Source: Rhizophlyctis rosea (Eukaryota; Chytridiomycota; Chytridiomycetes; Rhizophlyctidales; Rhizophlyctidaceae). Taken from it: a stretch of DNA of 64,000 nt. A program made the translations under genes and the position numbers. The stretch is taken from the NCBI GenBank assembly GCA_027596075.1, contig JADGJC010000024.1, positions 138,892 through 202,891 on the forward strand. The letters are read 5' to 3'. Below the pieces are notes generated by a model. The model did not search any database. It was not told where the DNA came from and saw only the letters and a list, made by a program, of their open reading frames with translations. Position 1 is the first letter of the stretch. Every line of letters starts with the position of its first letter. Of this stretch, positions 10,401 through 20,380 are shown piece after piece.

Positions 10401-13013
10401 CGATTCACCTAAACCCCAAGAGTTCGGATTTTGGATGAGCAAACGCCGGTGCAGTTTCCCCTCCCCGAAAATCTCATTGTTTTTTTCCTAAAGATAACCA
10501 CTCACCCCCCTCCCACATAGTCGTCAAATACTCATTGAACTTCTTCATGTTCCAATTGGTCCACCTGGCAAATTGATCAAAACCTGTTTAGTCCAGAAAG
10601 ACAAATTCGTGTATCCGCCATTAATGACATATTCCAACTCACCAGGCACTTCCCCAATCCGAAAGCGGAGGAGGCAATTTCAGATTGTACTTATTCAGCA
10701 TCGCAACATTCACTCCCCATCCACGCGAAACAACATGTGCGGGCAGTGCGTATGGAACATTGTTGAAGTATACTAAACTCTTCACGACGGCTTCCATCTG
10801 ATTGATGACAGGTGAGTGAAGGCTTGGGAAGTGAAAGAGGGAACAGGTGTGTTTATCAATTCTTACATCCATCGACGGCTCAAATCCAGTTTCCCGGAAA
10901 TCTAAGCAAACAGTTTGGCAACGTTCAGCCCATAGTAAACAACATGTGAAACTTCTTTAATACTCACAGTTCAGCACAGGATCAGCTGCAATAAATCATA
11001 AGCAATCAGTAACCATCTCAAACCCTTTCCCCAACAGAAAACCACTCCCCAAAAAAACTCTAAGTCACTCACTCAAAGGCAACAACCGATTCTGCTGCTC
11101 CTTCAGCACACCAAGCTCCGCATCTGAAAAGAATATAATATCCGGACAAAGCCATTTCGGCGCTCCTTCCGTGCAATTTGCCGCAATTTCTGGCACCGCA
11201 GCCCATCCTCTTATGGCTGTATATGGGTAAAACTTCTGTCTAATATTCACCGCCACATTCACGCCTCCTGTTTTCTTGGCTTTGACGTAGTCGGCCCAGG
11301 CTGCTAGGTAGAGGTTCTGTGGTTCCAAAGAGGGAGAGAGAGAGAGACAAAGACTTAAGAGTTAAGCAGGAAGAGCTTGTCCTGGAGAGCTGGGCCATCA
11401 TACCGCGTTTTCGTTCACGTGGGGCATCCAAACCTGGAGTGTTTCATTGGCGATAGTAGGGTCGCCTACGACATATGAATCCGCATTGTAGATCACTAGA
11501 CAAAAGTTTTGTGACCAAGTTCATTGAGGCATCAAAAATCATTCCAAAAGACTTACTACACGTATAAGCCGGATGCGGGAAATCCCAAGCATTGAAGTCG
11601 TAGTAGCCATCGTGGTTGATGCCGTCCGTCTGCAACGGGCATTATGGTAAGTGTATTTGAAAAGGGGATCAAAATATGAGAACGCAACTCACTGGACGAA
11701 TCCACATGTTTCGGATGAAGAGGGTGCTGTCTTGATAGTATGTTCCGGCACTCAAATTCTTTACAATATAAATAACGTTAGGTATGTGTTAGATTGACTG
11801 TGCCCAAACAGCAATACACCAGGAGCAGAAAAGTAGGAGTCCCGACGTACCATGGCGACTGTGCCCATCTCAGTACTAGCAAGAAAACAAGGATTAGGCT
11901 TACTGACCAAGAACGCATACACCTCTTCAATATCATACTCACTCTCGAAACGCATTCACTGGAATACCAAGAAGATCCGCATCTACATATCATAAACATA
12001 ATTCAACAGCGCGCACGAATGCGTCTAATACAGCAATGAACTCACATCCACGACGGACAGTCTGATCCGAACACGCCCATTGCGGAATAAGCCCGTAATC
12101 AGGATGGGTCGGATCTGTCCCTTGAGACAGGAACGTTTCTCCATCCGCAGTCATCTTCACAATTTGACCGGCCGAATCATACACGGGTCCTTGTTTGTAC
12201 CGCGGTGCCACAGGCGGAGGAACGTAATTCGCTTCATCCCCCAAGTAAGCCATAACGTAGTACGTCGCTCCGTCATGCTGAGGGTTTCCGTCAGAACACA
12301 GTCACAAGTAGAGATATATGCGCAAGTAAGGAGACACAACAACTTACAACATTCGACGGATCCCACACCAACATATCCGTAATCGACTTATTCGCACCAT
12401 TCGCCGTCGCAGCCAGACTATACGCCTGCGCCAAATCCAACGTAACGCGATACCATTGATTCAACGTCACCGGATTACCGTTGTTGTAATCCTGCAATGA
12501 CTTGAACGGGGGATTGAACGCGTTCGCGTTCGTCCATGTGTTTCCGCCATTAACAAGGAAGGAAAAGTACAACCCGTTGCAGTAGTTGTTCATGGGCTAC
12601 AGGTAGTAGAAACCGAATCACACGTAAGCACACACGTACTGCCGTACACTATCATATAAACTCACATAAATCAAAATCGTCACCGTCCCATACGGCGCAC
12701 CCCCCGCATCCACCACCCACGGCACATCAGTATTATGCCACCTCATAGCCTGCTGGTTCCCATCCTGATAATCCATCACGGAGGGATTATTTTGCCAATT
12801 GTTTTGATGTACGTAGTACACCGTTGTTGGGAAAATGATATCCGACGGAAGGGTTGGAGGGGTGGAAGTTACGTAGGATACGTTGGCCCATCCCCAGTTG
12901 TAGAACTTGTTCGATACAGTCATTGAGAGGAAGTTCCCGGCGCATGCGACCTGCCCTAGGAGGAGGGTGGTGACGAGGAGGGGGAGGAGGAGGGGGAGGA
13001 GTGGGGGTTTCAT
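7442..13013 (-). CDS. class C GPCR (GABA-B-like) with a bacterial-type solute-binding ectodomain
   Basis: This is a large multi-exon gene with more than 15 short exons. Exon 1 (13013-12666) starts with a signal peptide (poly-Leu core ending GQVACA). Exons 12596-12348, 12277-12046, 11982-11943, 11875-11851 and 11758-11693 follow in frame. The ectodomain reads as a periplasmic sugar-binding protein: residues near LKLPPPLSDWGSAWTW, WGGSLFTPDG and FVHPSWVGPWVSQGF are typical of such clefts. From about 8950 downward come seven hydrophobic segments with class C hallmarks: KADVIKAAAVTP at the TM1-TM2 turn, SLAMKSYRIDKIFRSK in intracellular loop 2, and TM7 ending FAVPKLL. The C-terminal tail is short and Ser/Pro-rich. 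The likely role is sensing an extracellular solute, probably a sugar or oligosaccharide, at the plasma membrane. The ligand is unknown. A 10-N gap (7934-7943) falls near TM5, and junctions around 10.1-10.4 kb are unresolved. Confidence 0.8.
7934..7943. other. assembly gap (10 N)
   Basis: A run of ten N interrupts the receptor gene near the TM5 coding region. The true gap length is unknown. Confidence 0.95.
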
Positions 13014-14251
13014 TTTGGATGGTTGGAGAGCTGGTGTGGGAGCGTGAGTGGGTGTGCTGTATCCCTATTGTATGTCTTCAAGGAAACAGAGAATCTTATG
13101 TGTGTAACTAGCAATAAGGATAAGAATTATGTAGTGACATTTATACTTTGAGCGCACCAAGGCACAACCACCCCCCAGCTGGAGAAAAACGATAGCGCCC
13201 TTGGAAGCTCCGGTCCCGATTATACGGTCAGCGTCAGGGTTGGGGTACGTTTGCTACAATTCTGGGCATGTTGTTAGTCTCCACCAGATCGGACAATACA
13301 TCGGCGACGTCTCGATCGCTTGAATCCTATAAGACACGACCCTGATTATAAGTAAATCCCAGTTTGGGCATGCCAATATAACAAAATAGTCCGATCGGTG
13401 TAGTTTGCATTGATCCCCCTCTTCAAATAATCGTTATGATCAAAACTCTTCCATTGAGGTGAGTCAAGTAGAGTTGGGGAGGAGAGCTTTCAAGTGGGTC
13501 TGTCATGTCACGCGCTTGCTGCGCCACGGGTTTGATTTATGAAGGAACAGATGGTGGGCCTGGCGTTGTTGACAAGAAGCCCTTGCGAATTTCCCCCTTG
13601 CACTTCGGACAAAGTATCGAGTCCATCAATGCAGACCCGTAAACGTATTCCCTCAATTCGGATGGTGACAACCTGTTGAAGGAAAGAGTTTGCCATCTAT
13701 TAGTCGGGTGTCCATTGAAACTGCAACATATTGAACATCAATAGCAAATTTTCTGTCCGTTCTTTCTCGTTCAGCAGCGGAAGCCACATCAATTGATAGT
13801 CAACACAGATGGATTGGTTGCTTATTGATCGCACTAGTGTTGGCCGCTTTGGACAAATCGTCAGAACCTCAGGGAACTTGGTACGGGGTTCGTATTGTGT
13901 TCATACAGCGTAATGCAACTTCCTCTCAAAATGTGATCGCCGAGACGGCGCAATTCACCCATGAAGAATGTAAAATCCGCATGCTACAATATCTTGATGA
14001 CATGAGTGCTTCCGGACTTGTGTCGGGTGTGTCTTGTATTTGGAATGTGGGATACCGATAAGTCCTGTTCTGAACATTTACAGCACCTTGTGCTAAATTC
14101 TCATGAGTTTTTGGGTCTGGCAGAGGAGTCTATTGCAGAAACAACACCTTCAGTGCTCATAAACACTACCCATTCTTCCCCTGACTCAGTTAATACATTA
14201 CAGCCATATTGCTGGCACAATATAAGAGAAAAATGTGGTACCACTTGAGCC
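13014..14251. other. intergenic, 1.2 kb
   Basis: It contains the presumed promoter of the receptor gene. A 62-codon ATG frame on the minus strand (13508-13696) has no recognisable motif and is not called. Confidence 0.55.
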
Positions 14252-15106
14252 CTATCGGACAATATAAAACCTTCCAGCAGCAACACCAACCGCACCGCCC
14301 CAAACCACCACACCTGCCCTGACCCATCTCCACACACTTCCGGGCAACTGCCACCCCAACGATAGCCCTCTCACAGCCGCATCGCATGCTTCAGGCAACG
14401 AGACTGACAACGGTTTCGGCACCTCCTTCCCATCCAACAATGCGGGGGTACTGATAGCCGCCTGGAAGCCAATAAGTGCCGTTGAAAGTGGGAAAGAAAG
14501 CGATGCAATGAGGGATCCCGTTATGAAGTTTGACAGGTTGAAGAGGCGGAGAGGGAGCGGGGTGGGTGTGGGTACTGGGATGGAAGTTGGAATTGCAGAC
14601 GGGAGTGATGAAACAGTCTCACTAACAGCTTCCGGCAAATGCGCAACAGTCTCCCCAACAACCTCCGGCAAATGCCCAACAACCCCCGGAATAGTCTTAG
14701 TCGTAACCTCCACAATCGTCCCCGGAACAGCGGAAGCAGCATGAACAACCGCCGACGATATCCTTTCCGCCGCCGGAACCTTCAATTGTGCAACCTGAGC
14801 CGCCGCCCATGCCACGGCTTTCGCCACATATCTACTTAGCGGCTTGTGCAGAAGGAGCGCAACAATACCCGGTGCAACAGCGCAGGGAATGATGAACATC
14901 TTCGTGCCGACGTCGAGGGTTGCAATCCATGATTTTAGTTTTCGGTAGCGGGTTTTGGCGGAGGGTGGCGGGGAGAGGGTTTCGGGGGTTGTGAGTTCTT
15001 GGGAGAAGTAAATTCCGAGGAGGATGGGGACTGTTGCTCCGCCGGCGGCGAAGAGAAGGGTTGTTCGTGTGCGTGGGGAGAGGTTGGAGGGTATTAGGAA
15101 TGTCAT
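14252..15106 (-). CDS. uncharacterised membrane-associated protein with amphipathic repeats
   Basis: A single open frame of 284 aa starts from the ATG at 15106. The longer upstream extension of this frame has only a TTG start. Hydrophobic stretches occur near residues 12-32 (AAGGATVPILLGIYF), 70-90 (FIIPCAVAPGIVALLL), about 200-225 and at the C-terminus, suggesting three or four membrane passes. Between them lies a periodic HLPEVVGET / HLPEAVSET / SLPSAIPTS segment of roughly 11-residue units, followed by a Pro/Thr linker. I do not recognise the family. The Val/Pro/Glu-rich repeats resemble an amphipathic, possibly membrane-surface helix. No introns are needed. Codon use and GC resemble the neighbouring genes. 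Confidence 0.55.
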   Translation of the reverse strand: MTFLIPSNLSPRTRTTLLFAAGGATVPILLGIYFSQELTTPETLSPPPSAKTRYRKLKSWIATLDVGTKMFIIPCAVAPGIVALLLHKPLSRYVAKAVAWAAAQVAQLKVPAAERISSAVVHAASAVPGTIVEVTTKTIPGVVGHLPEVVGETVAHLPEAVSETVSSLPSAIPTSIPVPTPTPLPLRLFNLSNFITGSLIASLSFPLSTALIGFQAAISTPALLDGKEVPKPLSVSLPEACDAAVRGLSLGWQLPGSVWRWVRAGVVVWGGAVGVAAGRFYIVR

Positions 15107-17111
15107 CGTGGTTGGAGGGGTGGGGAGGGTTACGGTGAGAATGGGGTCTAATGTATGGACTAACGTAAATTCAAGGACCGAGTTCGACACCAGCGCGCAG
15201 ACCAATGAAAATGTTATGAGATGTCCTTACTGCAAATTTCTGAAGATGGGTTTTCAGTGTTGAGTTTGTAAAAGTTGAGATTCGCAGGTGATTCGCAGGA
15301 AGGGAAAGTTTGAAAGCCTGTCCCGACTCCTGACGTCATGTCTAAGCCCCTCCGTCGGCTCATCTGCCACTGTAGCCGGATTGAATTACTCCGGCTGCAC
15401 ACGCCACGGGTCTTACTGATGGAACTAGTCTTCACGCTCCGCAATCGCCAAAAAGTGCTCAAAATATGCCAGATAGGTTACCCCCGTGCGCAGCTGCATC
15501 TTGTCAGCCTCCATTTACTTCTGATCACCCAACTCTAACATGGCAGTCAAATACCGTATTGATATGCACGAAGATGTGCCATCTTTCCGTGGGTTGGTTG
15601 GGTTGGGTTGAAACTGTTGGAGCACAAAGGCATCAGGATGTGAGGGATGCACTTAAATCATGCCTCGAGAGCCAATAAATCACTAACTCGTCAGCTTGAG
15701 GCGGCTTTCTTGTCAACAACATCTATTGAATTTGTGCCAGTATCGTCCATCAGCAACTCCCAGGAGAGCTTCAAAATGCATCGGCTTGCATGCCCAAATC
15801 TGTCATACAGGTAAACTTTCTATTTTTCACTGGAGCGAGGTTGTCAACCGCATCATTCTAATCTGTCTTCAAAATTGCTTCATGGATCATCTCACGGTTC
15901 TTGGTAGTGAAGTTCCCCTCCATGTCTGGTCCGATGGAGAATGTACTGCTATGTATGCTTGATCACTTTTTCGATTTCCAAACACAAAGGCGATCAGGAC
16001 ATCTATAATCAAACCGCGAGGAGCAATCTGCTTCCAAGAGAGCGACTTCTGAAGGGGGTTAGGAGAGTGCACCGTCCTTCAATGCTCCATCTCAACCGCA
16101 ATCGCCATCTTTTTGTCTCACTCCCAAACAAAGGCAGAAAAGGAAAAGTAACAAACCTGCAGGGGGACAATAAACGCTCCATGATGAGATCATCATCATT
16201 AAGTATAGCAACTCACCCAATCTCTCCGGAACAAATCTTCCCTATATTCCATCGTACCACTGCATATTGAACGCAATGTAACTCAACGGTCCTCGGTAGC
16301 TCGGACACTTCCTACATGAATGAAAAATGATGTCGTTGCACTTTCACCGAAGGTACAAAGCAACGAAAACAAGAAAAAGGAAATAGGAGCTACGGCGCCA
16401 TTTTATGCATCACGTCATTCCTTCCTTGATTACTTCTGCGAATGATTCCTCCAATCCCTTCTCGGTTCCAGGTTTCCCGGTTAATACATGATTTGAAATC
16501 CTGGTATACGCTATTGGATGTATTGAACAAACCAACAAAAAAAGTCCGGGGGTGGTTGTTCAGCTATTGTTTGGACGTGTTTCCATCCTACCACAATGGT
16601 CGTTGAATGACTGATCTGCTGACACTTAAGTGTGTATACTAACACTTCCGATATCCGGAAAGTTTCCCTCACCCCCCGTGTTCCTTGTGGTGACAGAGAT
16701 GTGATGACATTGTCATCCGATCCAGCCGGGCCAAAAATGGATGTGCTTCAATAAGTACTCGGGAGGTCAGTTTTTGCGTGGACGTGCTATTGTATGTTTG
16801 TTGATAAGCTGACAAGCGAGTATAGCCCAGTGACCAATGCATGTGTTCAATGTAGGTGGTTCATAAGAGGTGAGCATAAGCAATCGATGCAAAGTGAACA
16901 ACGCAATCGTGTGCTTCCAGTATGGTTGCCAAGCTCAAGTTGTCACAATGCCCGCTTTGGCTTCATGGAACATCATTTTTTTCCCCAATTTCCTCTGACA
17001 CCATGATCAAAAACCAGCACGCAAAAGCAATCAAGAACAATGGAAGAAGCATTGAATTTTATATACACATTGAACTGTATACCTCTCCATCCCATCCCCA
17101 TCTTGTCCACA
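15107..17111. other. intergenic, 2.0 kb
   Basis: Only short frames without motifs or linked splice signals are seen. It separates the membrane-protein start from the 3' end of the NDR kinase, both on the minus strand. Confidence 0.6.
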
Positions 17112-19446
17112 TCAAAAACTGGGCGACCTCGACCTCGCCGGCGGCGGATTCGGCAAACTGGACGACATGGTGGACATGGCGCCTCCAAACGACGATGACA
17201 TCATATTCGGATTCCCCGGTGACGACGACAGAACCGACGAAAGCCGCAGACTGCTGACCCCGCCACGTTCATCCTGTTGCTTCTTTTTGGGGGCGCGGTA
17301 GGTGAAGCCTGCGCACACCAGAAGAGTCGTTAATTCCAGCTCAAGCTGCAAACCAAGAGGTATTTCAAGATAAGACAAGACTACCCACCAGTAAACGCCA
17401 ACTTCTTCCTCATCTCCAACATCTCCGCCTCCTCCTCCCCAACTCCATCCCCACCCCCCCCCCCAGCCCCCGCACCCACACCCCCCTTCAACCCCCACGT
17501 AGCCCTCATAACCTCCTCCTCATCAACCTCCTCAAAATACCTCGTATCCCCCTCCCCCTCCAACTCCGGCACAAACGGCGGCCTAGCCCCCTGCAACCCC
17601 TCCCAATCCAACCCCCTAAACCACGGATGCGCCTTAATAGCCCTCGCATCCCCCTCCCTCATCAACCTACTCAATATCCCCTCCGCCCCTCCCTCAACTT
17701 TACCCCCCTCGCTTCCCAGCCCACGAGATAGGGAGGACGACTCATTCGCTCCCAACCGGTCGGACGCGTCGCAGATTAGGGAGGAGATAAAGTCTTTTGC
17801 TTCGGGGGAGATGGAGTCGTAAGGTGGTTGAGTGGGGAATCGGAGGGTTTTGCGCCAGTTGAGGATTTTTTGTTTGGTTTGTTGACGGGTTTTGGAGACG
17901 AAGGGGGGGTAGCCGTAGAGCATTTCGAAGACGATTACGCCTAGAGACCACCAGTCGCAGGAATGTGTGTAGCCGACACCAAGCAACACCTCCGGCGCGA
18001 TGTAGTTATTCGTGCCCACAACGCTGAACGCCATCTTCTTCCTATTCCTATCCCTTTTTTGGAGCAACTTTTCCGGTTCTTCAAGCCGGTCGGTGGGTGG
18101 GGAGTCTGGCGGGGAGAGGGAGATTGTTTGGGTTGTTGTGGTGGAGAGTTGGAATTCGTGAGGGTGTGGTGGATGGGGCAGGTTTATGCCGGCGGCAGTC
18201 ATGGTTGTGCGGCGTTGTTCTTCGTAGTAGGCTGAGTCGTGGGCCCAGTGGAAGTCGGTTGCGAGGCCAAAGTCGGAGAGTTTGAGGTGGCCGTTGGCGT
18301 CGAAGAGGAAGTTGTCGGGTTTGATGTCGCGGTGGATCATGCTGGGGAAGGGCAATAGAGTCAGCAATCAAAAATGATGCAAGTCACAAACATATTTCAA
18401 TGCAATGGCCTTCACCACTTCCTCAAAAACACTCACCCCAACTTATGCGCCTCCTCAACACAAAGCACCATCTCCGCCGCATACCACCTCGCAACACTCT
18501 CCTCAAACACATCCTCCCTAATCAAAAGCCCCAACAAATCCCCACCCGCCATATACTCCATAACAAAATACAAAAAATCCTCATCCTGGAAACTAGCCAC
18601 CAACCGACAAATCCATTCACTCCACTCGCTCGCATCGCTCATCAGGTCCCGTTCAGCCCTCACATGACTTTCCTGATTCCTCCTGATCATTTCGCGCTTC
18701 GAAAGGACTTTCATAGCAAAGAGGTCGCCGGAGGCTTTTGAGCGGACGAGCTTAACGACGCCGAAGGCACCGTGGCCGAGAATTTTGAGGGTGTCAAAGT
18801 CGTCAGGGGTGATTTTCTCACGCGCGAGACGGGTCCGTTCTTTTTCTTTTGTCAAGAAAGCTTTGCGGAGCGCGCGTTTTTCAGCGTCGGGGAGGGAGAG
18901 GGACGCAAGGTCTGTTTCGAGTTGAGCGCGACGGACGTTGTAGCCTGTGGGTGTTGCGCCACGGTTGAGGCGGGAGAAGTAGTTTTCGATGAAGATTTTG
19001 GTCGCGACGGTGCGTTCGACGGTCATGAGGGAGGGGGGTGCTTGTGGGGTTATGTCGGTTGTGGAGGTAGGTTGTTTGGAGGCTTCGTGCGGTTGTTTTT
19101 CTTTGTCTTTTTTGAAGGGTTGCATGAGGGCTTTGAAAGCTCGGACTCCGCTTCCTCCTCCGACAGCAGGTGGTTCGGTGGTGTCGGGTATGGAGCCGAG
19201 GCCTTTGAGGTTCTTCAGGTATTCGTTCTGTAGTTCTCGTAGTACTGTTTCGGCTTCTGCTGATGTGCCTGCGTGAGCCAAGTGGCTGCATACACACAAA
19301 AAGGAGGTTGATCAATACACAAGTAACAGGCACGCTCAGACTCATAACAACACTCACTCCACTTTCACCGGAAACGAAATCATATCCTTGCTCAATCGTC
19401 CCCTCGACGACCGCCGCTTTGATGAACCTATGAAGAAGAAGCCCAT
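17112..19446 (-). CDS. NDR/LATS-family AGC kinase (Cbk1/Orb6-like) with N-terminal CRIB-like motif
   Basis: Four exons (19446-19358, 19285-18437, 18341-17389, 17308-17112) give 695 aa. Residues 23-36, ISFPVKVDHLAHAG, match the CRIB pattern ISxP(x4)HxxHxG used to bind Cdc42/Rac, and they span the exon 1-2 junction. Residues about 117-190 are the NDR-type N-terminal regulatory helix that binds MOB co-activators. The kinase domain has GHGAFG (200-205), Lys222, HRDIKPDN (316-323), DFG (336-338), the long NDR insert before the activation loop (AFSVVGTNNYIAPEVL) and a C-terminal hydrophobic motif, AFTGFTYRAP. In fungi such kinases drive polarised growth and cell separation in the RAM/MOR network. 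The CRIB motif suggests direct Rho-GTPase input, which is not a textbook NDR feature. The tail after the hydrophobic motif is Ser/Pro-rich. Confidence 0.9.
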
Positions 19447-20380
19447 TTTGCTTTCAGCACAGGTTGCAACAATTTGATCAATCGCCGCAGTTGAAAAAGA
19501 GCCCCAACCTTCCGCCATTCTGTGCTGCCTCTCCTCCTTATATATTCTTCAGCGTGATGCGCACTGCCGCAAGGTTGATTGACAAAACGGATCACTTGAT
19601 CACAGTGGGGAGATTTTCACGCGCAGTCGCTTGTCAAAAACAGTTGTATATGTATAGGGAGTGTAAGAAAGGATGTACACGCGCCAAGAGAAGAGCGACG
19701 GATGACGGTGATGGTTTTGACAAAGGTTGACCTGATGGGCTGTCATGGACCCCCATCTTGACTCCGATCAAATGAACCCCCACGTGATGTGGCTGGCGCC
19801 GGTGGCTTGGAGATCGTTCACGTGACAAATGAAATGACCATCCACCCGTTCAAAACTGTTTCTCCTGTTTCCCACCTCTGTGAGTTTCTAACTGTTTTTA
19901 CCACATCGCTGCCCCCACTGAATATGAGCAGTGATGAACAGGAACCGGAGTTACGAAACCGCAGTATGTGTCATGCGAATCTCTACGTTTACAACCATAA
20001 ATTTTGGAATTAACCCCAATTGGACAATAATACCAAAGTCATTCCCCCCTCGACACCCCCCACTCCATTCCCTCATGAACCATCCGTCCCATATAAATGT
20101 TCAAACAAACAAAGCCCCACAACAACAAGAAGAAATCCAGAAATGCAATGTGTTAAATATGTGAAGAATGGTATATTACATGCAAAAGGGAGAGAAAAAC
20201 AATAAAACTGGACAAAGAAAAACAGCAAAAATGAACCCTATTTCCCTTCTCCGCCACCCTCGCACACAACCCCCAATCCACCCATCCCGTATGAAAAGCC
20301 CGCGGACGCCGCCCGAATGCATTCCTTTCGTATCATCAGATGGCCTCACCCCTAACACCCTCCAAAACCACCCTCTCGAA
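19447..20380. other. intergenic, 0.9 kb
   Basis: It lies between the kinase start and the 3' end of the PAS-GATA gene. There is no supported gene. It presumably includes the kinase promoter. Confidence 0.6.
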
